This document shows, piece after piece, positions 56,817 to 64,000 of a stretch of DNA of 64,000 bases. Origin of the DNA: Stenotrophomonas raiganjensis (SeqCode) (GTDB lineage Bacteria; Pseudomonadota; Gammaproteobacteria; Xanthomonadales; Xanthomonadaceae); assembly GCF_030658505.1 (NCBI RefSeq), contig NZ_JAUTXR010000114.1:12936-76935 (forward strand). The letters run 5' to 3'. The position numbers and the translations under genes were made by a program. Numbering within the stretch: the stretch's first letter is position 1; each line of letters starts with the position of its first letter. Under the pieces are notes generated by a model, which searched no databases, was not told the DNA's origin, and saw only the letters and a program-made list of their open reading frames with translations.

Positions 56817-58283
56817 ATGTTCGAGCGTCAGCGTCGCACCAAGATCCTTGCCACCCTCGGTCCGGCCACTGATCCGCCGGGCGTGCTGGAGGATCTGTTC
56901 CGCGCCGGCGTCAACGTGGTGCGCCTGAACTTCAGCCACGGCGATCCGTCCGGCCAGGCCAAGCGTGCCGCCGAAGTGCGTGCCGCGGCAGCTCGCGTGG
57001 GCGTGGAAGTCGGCATCCTGGCCGACCTGCCGGGCCCGAAGATCCGCATCGAGCGCTTCGCCGAAGGCAAGGTGCAACTGAAGGCGGGCAACCGCTTCGA
57101 CCTGATCGCCAGCACCAACGCCGGCCCGGGTGATGCCACCCAGGTGGGTGTCAGCTACCTCGGCCTGCCGCAGGACGTCGGCCCGGGTGATGTGCTGCTG
57201 CTCGACGACGGCCTGATGCAGCTGCAGGTGGTCGAGGTGCAGGGCGAACGCATCATCAACACCGTGCTCAACGACGGCGTGCTGTCCGACCGCAAGGGCC
57301 TGAACAAGCAGGGTGGCGGCCTGTCGCTGGGCGCGCTGACCGAGCGTGACAAGGAGCTGATCGGCATCGTCGCCAAGATCGGCGTCGACTTCATTGCCGT
57401 GTCGTTCTGCCGCAACGCGCAGGACATGAACGATGCGCGTGAGATCGCCCGTTCGCACGGCTGCGATGCCGCGCTGGTGTCGAAGATCGAGCGCACCGAG
57501 GCGATCGAGAACCTGGAAGAGATCGTCGAGGCCAGTGACGTGGTGATGGTCGCCCGTGGCGACCTGGGCGTGGAGATCGGCGACGCCGAACTGCCGGGCC
57601 TGCAGAAGAAGATCATCAAGGCCTCGCTGGCGCAGAACAAGGTGGTGATCACCGCCACGCAGATGCTGCAGTCGATGGTCGAAAGCCCGATCCCGACCCG
57701 TGCCGAAGTGCTGGACGTGGCCAACTCGGTCATCGACGGCACCGACGCGGTGATGCTGTCGGCCGAGACCGCTGCCGGTGCCTGGCCGGTCAAGGCTGTC
57801 GAAGCGATGGCGCGTATCTGCCTGGGGGCGGAGCGCCAGTTCCAGACCGAGACCGACTTCAACGCCTCGCCGCGCAACCTCGAGCGTGCCGACCAGGCCA
57901 TCGCCATGGCGACCATGTTCCTGTCGCAGCACGTGGGCGTGCGCGCGATCGTGGCGATGACCGAATCCGGTGGCACCGCCCGTTACCTGTCGCGCTTCCG
58001 GGCCAAGGCGCCGGTGTTCGCGGTCACCCGCCACGATGGTGCGCGCCGGCAGATGGCGCTGATGCGCGACGTCTACCCGATCAACTTCGACAGCCGTGGC
58101 CTGACCCCGCGCGAAGCCGCGCGCGGCAGCATCCGCCTGCTGGTTGAAGCCGAGCTGCTGCAGGCCGGTGACCGCGTCGTGTTCACCAGTGGCGAGCACA
58201 TGGAAACCCTGGGGGCGACCAATACGCTGCGCCTGCTGGAAGTGGGCGACGACGGCCGCGCGATCGGCCTGGGCGATCTGTAA
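56817..58283 (+). CDS. pyk: pyruvate kinase
   Basis: A 488-residue enzyme that makes ATP and pyruvate from phosphoenolpyruvate. N-terminus RTKILATLGPATDPPGVLEDLFRAGVNVVRLNFSHG is the family start (ATLGPAT, RLNFSHG). The barrel holds the catalytic Lys in SKIERTEAIENL, the metal-binding VMVARGDLGVEIG, and ITATQMLQSMVESPIPTRAEVLDVANSV. VMLSAETAAGAWP and the C-terminal allosteric domain with TESGGTARYLSRFR follow. Length is standard. Preceded by its own gap with a SMAG palindrome and a LacI-like site, so it is probably not read with pgk. Confidence 0.97.
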   Translation: MFERQRRTKILATLGPATDPPGVLEDLFRAGVNVVRLNFSHGDPSGQAKRAAEVRAAAARVGVEVGILADLPGPKIRIERFAEGKVQLKAGNRFDLIASTNAGPGDATQVGVSYLGLPQDVGPGDVLLLDDGLMQLQVVEVQGERIINTVLNDGVLSDRKGLNKQGGGLSLGALTERDKELIGIVAKIGVDFIAVSFCRNAQDMNDAREIARSHGCDAALVSKIERTEAIENLEEIVEASDVVMVARGDLGVEIGDAELPGLQKKIIKASLAQNKVVITATQMLQSMVESPIPTRAEVLDVANSVIDGTDAVMLSAETAAGAWPVKAVEAMARICLGAERQFQTETDFNASPRNLERADQAIAMATMFLSQHVGVRAIVAMTESGGTARYLSRFRAKAPVFAVTRHDGARRQMALMRDVYPINFDSRGLTPREAARGSIRLLVEAELLQAGDRVVFTSGEHMETLGATNTLRLLEVGDDGRAIGLGDL

Positions 58284-58395
58284 CCAGTGTCGACCTCGGG
58301 TCGGAGCCGCGTTGCGGGTCCGGCCCCGGGGGCGGATCCCCGGGGCGGCGCTGCCCCCCCCACATGACAGGACATCCTTTGTCCTGCGCGGACAT

Positions 58396-58409
58396 TGGAA
58401 TCGTTTCCA
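58396..58409. promoter_or_regulatory. LacI-family-type operator upstream of fba
   Basis: TGGAATCGTTTCCA: perfect TGGAA/TTCCA half-sites around a central CG, fitting the LacI/GalR operator consensus TGNAANCGNTTNCA at every fixed position. It lies 74 nt before the fba ATG; a possible -10 box TATACT is at 58446-58451. The 200-bp gap also holds a CCCCGG/CCGGGG hairpin (about 58324-58344) that may follow pyk. Confidence 0.55.
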
Positions 58410-58483
58410 GGCTGGCCTGCACGTCGGCGCAACGGGTGGCGGGGCTATACTTACGTTTTTCCCGCACCCGCCACAGGAAGTAC

Positions 58484-59488
58484 ATGAGCATCGAACAGCT
58501 GGCTGAAACCGCCCAGGCCATGGTTGCCCCGGGCAAGGGCATCATCGCGATCGACGAATCCACCGCTACCATCGCCAAGCGTTTCGCTGGCGTCGGCATC
58601 GAGAACACCGAGGAAAACCGTCGCGCCTACCGCGAGCTGCTGCTGACCACGCCGAAGCTCAACGAGCACATTTCCGGCGCCATCCTGTTTGACGAAACCA
58701 TCCGCCAGTCGACCAAGGACGGCGTGCCGTTCGCCAAGTACATGGCCGACCACGGCATGATTCCGGGCATCAAGGTGGACAAGGGTGCGCACCCGCTGGC
58801 CGGCTGCCCGGGCGAGCTGGTGACCGAAGGCCTGGACGGCCTGCGCGAGCGCCTGCAGGAGTACTACAAGCTGGGTGCGCGCTTCGCCAAGTGGCGTGCG
58901 GTGATCAACATCGGCGAGAGCATCCCGTCGGGCACCTGCATCGAGTCCAATGCCCACGCGCTGGCCCGCTACGCGGCGCTGTGCCAGGAATGCGGCCTGG
59001 TGCCGATGGTCGAGCCGGAAGTGATCATGGACGGCGACCACGACATCGAGACCTGCTACGAAGTCACCGAAGCCACCCTGCGTTCGCTGTTCGATGCCCT
59101 GTACCAGCAGAACGTGCTGCTGGAAGGCACCATCCTGAAGGCCTCGATGGTCATCTCCGGCAAGGGCTGCGATGAGCAGGCCGACGTCGAGGAAGTGGCC
59201 GAATCGACCGTGATGTGCCTGAAGAGCACCGTGCCGGCGATCCTGCCGGGCGTGGTGTTCCTGTCCGGTGGCCAGAGCGACGAACAGTCGACCGAGCACC
59301 TGAACGCGATGAACCAGCTGGGCAACCTGCCGTGGCCGCTGAGCTTCTCCTACGGCCGCGCCATGCAGCAGGCTGCGCTGAAGCTGTGGGCCAAGGACAT
59401 GAAGGGCAACTACGCTGCTGCCCAGAAGACCGTGTACGAGCGCGCCAAGGACAATGGCCTGGCCGCGCTGGGCAAGTGGAACGGTTGA
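58484..59488 (+). CDS. fructose-bisphosphate aldolase, class I
   Basis: A 334-residue Schiff-base aldolase of the eukaryote-like class I type, splitting fructose-1,6-bisphosphate. Signatures: GKGIIAIDESTATIAKRF at the N-terminus, EPEVIMDGDHDIETC, the Schiff-base Lys219 in LLEGTILKASMV, then VVFLSGGQSDEQSTEHLNAMN and SFSYGRAMQQAALKLW. ATG 58484 starts MSIEQLAETAQ; upstream in-frame sequence crosses the promoter. Class I FBA is common in Xanthomonadaceae though most bacteria use class II. A LacI-type palindrome precedes it. Confidence 0.95.
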   Translation: MSIEQLAETAQAMVAPGKGIIAIDESTATIAKRFAGVGIENTEENRRAYRELLLTTPKLNEHISGAILFDETIRQSTKDGVPFAKYMADHGMIPGIKVDKGAHPLAGCPGELVTEGLDGLRERLQEYYKLGARFAKWRAVINIGESIPSGTCIESNAHALARYAALCQECGLVPMVEPEVIMDGDHDIETCYEVTEATLRSLFDALYQQNVLLEGTILKASMVISGKGCDEQADVEEVAESTVMCLKSTVPAILPGVVFLSGGQSDEQSTEHLNAMNQLGNLPWPLSFSYGRAMQQAALKLWAKDMKGNYAAAQKTVYERAKDNGLAALGKWNG

Positions 59489-59516
59489 TCCATCCCATCG
59501 CTGGATGAACAAGGCA

Positions 59517-59545
59517 GCGCCGGCATCACGCCGGCGTTTGCTTTT
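59517..59545 (+). terminator. rho-independent terminator of fba
   Basis: CGCCGGC-ATCAC-GCCGGCG stem followed by TTTGCTTTT, starting about 29 nt after the stop codon. Confidence 0.82.
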
Positions 59546-59616
59546 GCGGGTATCTTTTCCGCCCCGCGTGCCCGGCCGGTACGCGGAAACCACATGGAAG
59601 GCCAAGGAGAAACAAC

Positions 59617-60765
59617 ATGCGTTTGGCAGCAATCACACTGGCCGTCGCCACGGTCCTCGTCGCGGGCGGGTGCAATCGTCTCGGCGGCGGCAGCGCGGAG
59701 GCGGGCAAGGCCGCATCGCTCGATTTCGACAAGCCGGTGTCCGGCGAGATCACCTCGCGCAGCGGCATCAACTACAACGACGGCAGCCACCACCAGCTTT
59801 ACCAGATCAAGCTGGAAGACAAGCAGCTGGTCGGGCTGAAGCTGACCGGTTCGCTGAGCGGCTCGATCGCTGTGTTCAACAACGGCAGCCTGGTGGCCAG
59901 CAGCAACACCGGCTACGAGCGCGAAGGCGACGTCTCGCTGGCCTTCCGTGCCAACGGTGGCGGCACCTACCAGGTGGCGGTCAACGCCAACGGCTCGACC
60001 AGTTACGGTCCGTACCGCCTGCGCGCCGAGAAGCTGGTGCCGTACGACGGCAAGCCGCTTGCAGGCAGCGGGGAGATCGTCGACATGCTGGCCAGCAACT
60101 CGCAGGACTACACCCTGCAGGTGGACAAGGCTGGCCTGTACGAGATCCGCCTGGTCTCGGATGTCTTCGACCCGGTGCTGAAGCTGTCCGGCCAGGGCGT
60201 GGAGGCCGAGAATGACGATGGTGGCGACAGCACCAACTCGCGCCTGACCCTGTCGCTGAAGCCGGGCAAGTACACCCTGACCGCGCGTGGCCTCGGTGAT
60301 GGCGTCAGTGGCATGTTCACCCTGTCGGCCAATCGCATCGAGCTGCCGGGCAACCTGGTCGAGCGCGATGGCAGCGCCCTGCCGAAGTCGGGCAGCGTGT
60401 ACACCATGCTTGACAACGATGGCCGCCGCCGCTTCCTGCTGACGCTGGATCGCCCGGCCGACGTGCGCCTGGATGCGATCTCCAGCCAGGTCGATACCCT
60501 GCTGCGCGTGGTCGGCGGCGATGTCGAGCTGAGCGACGACGATGGTGGCAGCGGTACCAACTCGCGCCTGGAAGAGACCCTGCCGGCCGGTCACTACACC
60601 GTCGACGTCTCCAGCCTGAACAATGGCGCAGGCATGGTGGAAGTACGTGTGCAGGTTGATGGTGCCAGCGCCGATGGCGCCGCCGCCTCGGCTGCACGTG
60701 CTGCTGCCGACGCTGCCGCTGCGGTGGCCGATGACGCCGCTGCAGTGGAGGCCGCCAGCCGCTGA
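59617..60765 (+). CDS. lipoprotein with repeated PPC-like beta domains
   Basis: A 382-residue predicted lipoprotein (lipobox AGGC, Cys19). It contains three similar beta domains of about 105-110 residues (about 33-142, 143-245, 250-350). Repeats two and three share FDPVLKLSGQGVEAENDDGGDSTNSRL versus VDTLLRVVGGDVELSDDDGGSGTNSRL (compare DDGG and TNSRL) and LKPGKYTLTARGL versus LPAGHYTVDVSSL, a pattern typical of bacterial pre-peptidase C-terminal (PPC) folds. An Ala-rich tail (residues about 352-382) ends the protein. No catalytic domain is attached, so it may be a surface binding or structural protein. Followed by a strong terminator. Confidence 0.8.
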   Translation: MRLAAITLAVATVLVAGGCNRLGGGSAEAGKAASLDFDKPVSGEITSRSGINYNDGSHHQLYQIKLEDKQLVGLKLTGSLSGSIAVFNNGSLVASSNTGYEREGDVSLAFRANGGGTYQVAVNANGSTSYGPYRLRAEKLVPYDGKPLAGSGEIVDMLASNSQDYTLQVDKAGLYEIRLVSDVFDPVLKLSGQGVEAENDDGGDSTNSRLTLSLKPGKYTLTARGLGDGVSGMFTLSANRIELPGNLVERDGSALPKSGSVYTMLDNDGRRRFLLTLDRPADVRLDAISSQVDTLLRVVGGDVELSDDDGGSGTNSRLEETLPAGHYTVDVSSLNNGAGMVEVRVQVDGASADGAAASAARAAADAAAAVADDAAAVEAASR

Positions 60766-60807
60766 TCTGGGTCCACGCCTGACGTGGATGAGGAAAACGC
60801 TGCAACG

Positions 60808-60840
60808 GAAAAGGCCGGGCAATGCCCGGCCTTTTCTTTT
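60808..60840. terminator. bidirectional terminator between lipoprotein and macrodomain genes
   Basis: GAAAAGGCCGGGC-AAT-GCCCGGCCTTTTC (13 perfect pairs) followed by TTTT on the plus strand; the minus strand also reads into CCTTTTC. It lies between two convergent genes. Confidence 0.88.
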
Positions 60841-60857
60841 ACCTGAAGCGCTACGGC

Positions 60858-61454
60858 TCAGTGCGCGGCGGCGAATCCTGCGCCCAATGGCGGCTGCAGC
60901 GGGCTGCGTGGTTCGCTCTCCACGCTTTGTCCGGCGGCAGCCAGCGCCTGCTGGTAGGCCTTGGCGGTGGCCGTATTGAATGCCACCAGCACGATACGCA
61001 TCGGCTGCGCATGGCTGCGCTGCCACGCCAGTGTTTCCGTCACCGCGATCTGCGCGGCCTGGTACAACGGATAGCCATACACGCCGCAACTGATCGCCGG
61101 AAACGCGATCGACTGCACGCCCAGCGATTCGGCCAGCTGCAGCGACTTCCAGTAGCAGTTGGCCAGCAATGCAGGTTCGTCGCGCTGACCGTCGTGCCAG
61201 ACCGGGCCGACCGTGTGCAGTACATACCGTGCCGGCAACGCATGCGCGCCGGTGGCGCGGACTTCGCCGGTCGGGCAACGCACGCCGGGGCGCAGCTCCG
61301 GCAACTGCTCGCATTCGGCCAGCAGCGCGGGGCCTGCAGCGCGATGGATCGCACCGTCGACGCCGCCGCCACCGAGCAGTGTTTCATTGGCCGCGTTGAC
61401 GATCGCATCCACCGCCAGGGTCGTGATGTCGCCCTGCCATACTTCGATCTTCAT
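60858..61454 (-). CDS. macrodomain protein (O-acetyl-ADP-ribose deacetylase-like)
   Basis: A 198-residue cytoplasmic macrodomain protein. Ligand-binding motifs are complete: [34 protein letters not shown] (shown by [19 protein letters not shown]) and [18 protein letters not shown]. It resembles E. coli YmdB and should bind ADP-ribose and remove O-acetyl or ADP-ribosyl groups. A C-terminal tail of about 25 residues lies beyond the usual domain end. ATG 61454 follows GGAGACGGACGC; an extension to 61511 has weaker support. No ADP-ribosyltransferase toxin is nearby. Confidence 0.93.
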   Translation of the reverse strand: MKIEVWQGDITTLAVDAIVNAANETLLGGGGVDGAIHRAAGPALLAECEQLPELRPGVRCPTGEVRATGAHALPARYVLHTVGPVWHDGQRDEPALLANCYWKSLQLAESLGVQSIAFPAISCGVYGYPLYQAAQIAVTETLAWQRSHAQPMRIVLVAFNTATAKAYQQALAAAGQSVESEPRSPLQPPLGAGFAAAH

Positions 61455-61620
61455 GCGTCCGTCTCCTGCCTGTGAGGTGATCCGCGCAGCATCTGCGCCG
61501 GCTGTTCCCACGGTAGGGGACAGGGCATCGATACTGCGTCATGACCGTCTCACGCGCTGCGATCCGACGGCCTTCACGCACGATGGCGGGCGACGCCTTC
61601 ACGCAGGCTGAAGCAGAACA

Positions 61621-61660
61621 GGGTCGGAGCCCTTTCCCTGCGGAAAAGGGCTCCGAACCC
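61621..61660. repeat. GGGTC-ended palindrome, copy 3 (inverted)
   Basis: Left arm GGGTCGGAGCCCTTTCC and right arm GGAAAAGGGCTCCGAACCC around CTGC. Its core TTTCCCTGCGGAAA is the reverse complement of the core of copy 1 (TTTCCGCAGGGAAA), so this copy is in the opposite orientation. It ends 5 nt before the cysK stop and may terminate cysK. Confidence 0.75.
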
Positions 61661-61665
61661 GGGTT

Positions 61666-62625
61666 TCACGGCAGGCCGGCCAGCCAGTCGTCGTCGGACC
61701 CTTCGTTCACATCGGCGAACAGCGGTGTGGAGAAATAGCGTTCACCGGTGTCCGGCAGCATCGCCAGGATCACCGAGCCCGGTTCAGCGCGGGCAGCCAC
61801 GTCCAGCGCACTGGCCACGGTGGCGCCGGCGGAGATGCCGACGAAGATGCCTTCCTCGGCAGCCAGGCGGCGCGCGGTGGCGATGGCGCGGTCATCTTCG
61901 ACCGAGACCAGTTCGTCCACTACATCGCGGTTGAGCACGTCCGGCACGAAATCCGGGGTCCAGCCCTGGATCTTGTGCGGCTTCCAGTCATCGCCCTTCA
62001 GCAGTGCGGCGCCGGCCGGCTCGGTAGCGATGATGCGGGTCTGCGGGCGCGCGACCTTCAACACTTCGCCCACGCCGGTGAGCGTGCCGCCGGTGCCCCA
62101 TCCGCTGACGAAGTAGTCCAGCCGCTTGCCGGCGAAGTCACGCAGGATCTCGGCAGCGGTGGTGTTGCGGTGGTACGCCGGATTGGCTGGATTGGCGAAC
62201 TGGCTGGCAAGGAACCAGCCGTGTTGTTCGGCCAGTTCGCGTGCCTTTCGGACCATGCCGCTGCCGCGCTCGGCGGCCGGGGTCAGGATCACCTTGGCGC
62301 CATAGGCGCGCATCAGCTTGCGGCGCTCGACCGAGAAGGTCTCGACCATGGTCGCCACGAACTTGTAGCCGCGCGCGGCGGCGACCATCGCCAGTGCCAC
62401 GCCGGTGTTGCCGGACGTGGCCTCCACGATGGTGTCGCCCGGCTTGAGCAGGCCGCGTGCCTCGGCGTCGAGGATGATCGCCAGCGCCAGGCGGTCCTTT
62501 ACCGAGCCGCCCGGGTTGAACGACTCGACTTTGGCGTAGACGCTGACCTGCGGCGGTGCCAGGCGCTGCAGCTTGACGATGGGGGTGTTGCCGACGGTGT
62601 CGAGGATGGAGTCGTACAGGGCCAT
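61666..62625 (-). CDS. cysK: cysteine synthase A (O-acetylserine sulfhydrylase)
   Basis: A 319-residue PLP enzyme making cysteine from O-acetylserine and sulfide. The PLP Lys43 is in FNPGGSVKDRLAL; the phosphate/substrate loops are EATSGNTGVALAMVAA and WGTGGTLTGVGEVL; the C-terminal ISAGATVASALDVA and LPDTGERYFST are diagnostic. Length is normal. ATG 62625 starts MALYDSILDTVGNTP. Divergent from cysB across 208 bp, so activation by CysB in response to N-acetylserine is likely. Confidence 0.96.
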   Translation of the reverse strand: MALYDSILDTVGNTPIVKLQRLAPPQVSVYAKVESFNPGGSVKDRLALAIILDAEARGLLKPGDTIVEATSGNTGVALAMVAAARGYKFVATMVETFSVERRKLMRAYGAKVILTPAAERGSGMVRKARELAEQHGWFLASQFANPANPAYHRNTTAAEILRDFAGKRLDYFVSGWGTGGTLTGVGEVLKVARPQTRIIATEPAGAALLKGDDWKPHKIQGWTPDFVPDVLNRDVVDELVSVEDDRAIATARRLAAEEGIFVGISAGATVASALDVAARAEPGSVILAMLPDTGERYFSTPLFADVNEGSDDDWLAGLP

Positions 62626-62754
62626 GGAAGCGCTCCGGAAACGGGGCCGCGCCGGGCTTCGGCGGGCGAAGGGGGAGGGCTGGCTGTTCAGGCCAGCGGC
62701 TGCCGGCTGACCGTAGCGCCGGCATATGACGCCCGGAAATGACCAGATACCTTT

Positions 62755-62777
62755 CTTAAACAACCTTTGGTTATAAG
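62755..62777. promoter_or_regulatory. dyad in the cysK-cysB intergenic region
   Basis: CTTAAACAACC and GGTTATAAG form an imperfect dyad around TTT, in the AT-richest part of the divergent gap, 57 nt before cysB. LysR-type regulators bind such interrupted dyads near their own gene. A decayed GTAG hairpin (about 62712-62736) is also in this gap. Confidence 0.4.
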
Positions 62778-62833
62778 CTGGTGACGGCAATTGACCCTAG
62801 AGTGGACCTCCACCCCACGCCGCCTGCCCGCCC

Positions 62834-63817
62834 ATGACGCTGACCCAGCTGCGCTACCTGGTTGCCATCGCCGACGCCGAGCTGAACATCACGCTGGCCG
62901 CCTCGCGCGTGCACGCCACCCAGCCCGGCCTGTCCAAGCAGCTCAAGCAGCTGGAGGACGAGCTGGGTTTTCTGTTGTTCGTGCGCAAGGGGCGCAGCCT
63001 GGAATCGGTCACCCCGGCCGGCACCGAGGTCATCGCCCGTGCCCGCGCGGTGCTGGCCGAGGCCAACAACATCCGTACCTACGCAGCCAACCAGCGCCGC
63101 GAGAGCCAGGGCCAGCTGATCCTGACCACCACCCACACCCAGGCGCGCTTCGTGCTGCCGCCGGCGGTGGCAGCGATCAAGCAGGCCTATCCCCAGGTGA
63201 GCGTACACCTGCAGCAGGCCGGTGAAGCCGACGCGCTGGACCGCTTGAACCAGGGCGATGCCGATATCGCCATCATCAGCACCGCCGGCGGTGAGCCCAC
63301 CGATGGCATCGCCGTGCCGCTGTTCCGGTGGCGACGCCTGGTGGTGGTGCCCAAGGGGCACCCGCTGGACCGTGCCGGCCGCGCACCGGACCTGGCCGCG
63401 CTGGCCCGCCAGCCGTTGATCAGCTACGAATCCTCGACCCGGCCGAACTCGTCGCTGCAACGCGCCTTCGCCGCCAACGGGCTGGTGCCTGACCTGGCAC
63501 TGACCGCGCTCGATGCCGACCTGATCAAGACCTACGTGCGCACGGGTCTGGGCGTAGGCCTGCTGGCCGAGATGGCGGTCAGTTCCACCGACGAAGACCT
63601 GAGGTCGTGGCCGGCACCGGATCCGATCAGCGAGTGCATTGCGTGGGCGGTGTTGCCGCGCGACCGCGTGCTGCGCGACTACGCGCTGGAGCTGGTGCAC
63701 GTGTTGGCACCGCAGATTGATCCGCGCGACCTGCGAAGGGTGCTGGATGGCAACCAGGCCGCCGCGTGGCCGGTGCCCCCGACGTGGGAGTCACTGACTC
63801 AGACCATCACGGTGTGA
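62834..63817 (+). CDS. cysB: LysR-type regulator CysB
   Basis: A 327-residue LysR-family regulator of cysteine biosynthesis. The winged HTH is residues about 2-60 (LTQLRYLVAIADAELNITLAASRVHATQPGLSKQLKQLEDELG, shown by HATQPGLSKQLKQLE). CysB-specific features follow: FVRKGRSLESVTPAG, the TTTHTQARFVLPP stretch that binds the inducer or sulfate, and the long coinducer domain with GLGVGLLAEMAV. Length matches CysB/Cbl (about 324). The neighbouring cysK gene, read divergently, supports the assignment. The stop is directly followed by a run of 11 G. Confidence 0.94.
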   Translation: MTLTQLRYLVAIADAELNITLAASRVHATQPGLSKQLKQLEDELGFLLFVRKGRSLESVTPAGTEVIARARAVLAEANNIRTYAANQRRESQGQLILTTTHTQARFVLPPAVAAIKQAYPQVSVHLQQAGEADALDRLNQGDADIAIISTAGGEPTDGIAVPLFRWRRLVVVPKGHPLDRAGRAPDLAALARQPLISYESSTRPNSSLQRAFAANGLVPDLALTALDADLIKTYVRTGLGVGLLAEMAVSSTDEDLRSWPAPDPISECIAWAVLPRDRVLRDYALELVHVLAPQIDPRDLRRVLDGNQAAAWPVPPTWESLTQTITV

Positions 63818-63920
63818 GGGGGGGGGGGCGAGCAGGGCTTGCAGCCCTGCACCTGCCGAATCAATGGCAAAAGCCGAAGCAACAGCAACAGCCGAAGCAA
63901 CAGCAACAGCTGGCTCCCGT
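63818..63920. repeat. poly-G tract, hairpin and 18-bp tandem repeat
   Basis: Eleven G at 63818-63828 directly after the cysB stop; hairpin GCAGGGCT-TGC-AGCCCTGC at 63832-63850; then GCCGAAGCAACAGCAACA twice in tandem (63873-63890, 63891-63908). These lie beside element copy C, like the G11 tract and short tandem hexamers at copies A and B. Confidence 0.75.
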
Positions 63921-64000
63921 GGGGGGCGGGGCGGTGTGGGCAGGCAGGACACGCCGTAAACCCATCCCTGGGGGCTCGATGGCGCCATCCATGGCGCCAA
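63921..64000. repeat. composite inverted-repeat element, copy C (cut by the window end)
   Basis: Left arm GGGGGCGGGGCGGTGTGGGC, inner text ACGCCGTAAACCCATCCCTG, and central hairpin TGGCGCCAT-CC-ATGGCGCCA at 63980-63999. Layout equals copies A and B, but the hairpin stem has a different sequence that still pairs perfectly. The right outer arm lies beyond the window. Confidence 0.7.

Noticed and set aside
58324..58344. CCCCGG/CCGGGG hairpin as a pyk terminator
   Set aside because: No T-run follows and several alternative pairings are possible in this GC-rich stretch, so it is mentioned only in passing.
63873..63908. Short tandem repeats as a CRISPR array
   Set aside because: Two directly abutting 18-bp units without spacers and no cas gene; this is a simple tandem repeat.

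Overview
The window is about 64 kb of GC-rich chromosome from a gammaproteobacterium of the Xanthomonadaceae. Stenotrophomonas, probably the S. maltophilia complex, fits best. The reasons are the divergent mrcA/pilMNOPQ block, a eukaryote-like class I fructose-bisphosphate aldolase beside pyk and pgk, the gene families present, and many short GTAG-ended hairpins between genes that match the SMAG repeats known from S. maltophilia. I see no rRNA, tRNA, CRISPR array, transposase or prophage gene. Genus and repeat names come from family knowledge, not from a search.

Layout. 0.2-2.2 kb: citrate synthase (gltA) and a small periplasmic OB-fold protein. 2.2-13.6 kb is an adhesion island: a CS1/Cbl-type (alpha) chaperone-usher fimbria in the order major subunit, usher, tip adhesin, chaperone, then a 1,726-residue trimeric autotransporter and an unknown single-span membrane protein. 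13.8-22.6 kb: a conserved hypothetical gene, penicillin-binding protein 1A and, divergently, the type IV pilus alignment and secretin operon pilMNOPQ. 22.7-29.7 kb: an overlapping MoxR, DUF58, DUF4381, VWA, VWA-TPR, BatD operon. 29.8-34.1 kb: a dicarboxylate/amino-acid:cation symporter, transketolase and a HigBA toxin-antitoxin pair. 34.2-39.0 kb: an acetyl-CoA hydrolase/transferase family gene, a flavin reductase-like gene, and a BlaI, M56-TonB, lipoprotein operon behind a clear dyad operator. 39.0-46.2 kb is an accessory, less GC-rich block: two overlapping secreted RHS/YD-repeat proteins, the second ending in a metzincin-like metallopeptidase tip, followed by a small lipoprotein and a small exported protein. 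46.2-48.7 kb: an MBL-fold persulfide dioxygenase-like hydrolase, an S1/P1 nuclease and OmpW. 48.9-59.5 kb: the lower glycolytic genes gapA, pgk, pyk and fba, interrupted by a DUF2339/DUF3999 envelope pair and a 725-bp gene-free stretch packed with repeats. 59.6-63.8 kb: a PPC-like lipoprotein, a macrodomain protein, and divergent cysK and cysB.

How it works together. Most of the window is core metabolism (TCA entry, pentose phosphate shunt, lower glycolysis, cysteine synthesis) and envelope machinery (PBP1A, type IV pilus, Bat stress operon, OmpW). Two accessory blocks stand out: the adhesin island and the RHS locus. Regulation visible in the DNA includes an FNR/ANR-type box between ompW and gapA, LacI-family-like palindromes before fba and (weaker) pyk, a BlaI-type operator, a HigA-type operator and a perfect spaced dyad before the fimbrial operon.

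The best candidates for something new are: (1) the split RHS pair with NBR1-like Ig domains and a metzincin-like tip whose third-ligand position is Asn; (2) a family of long composite inverted-repeat elements, three in this window, whose central hairpin covaries between copies; (3) a second palindrome family with conserved GGGTC ends and a TTTCCGCAGGAAA core; and (4) atypical base composition confined to the receptor-binding half of the fimbrial tip adhesin.
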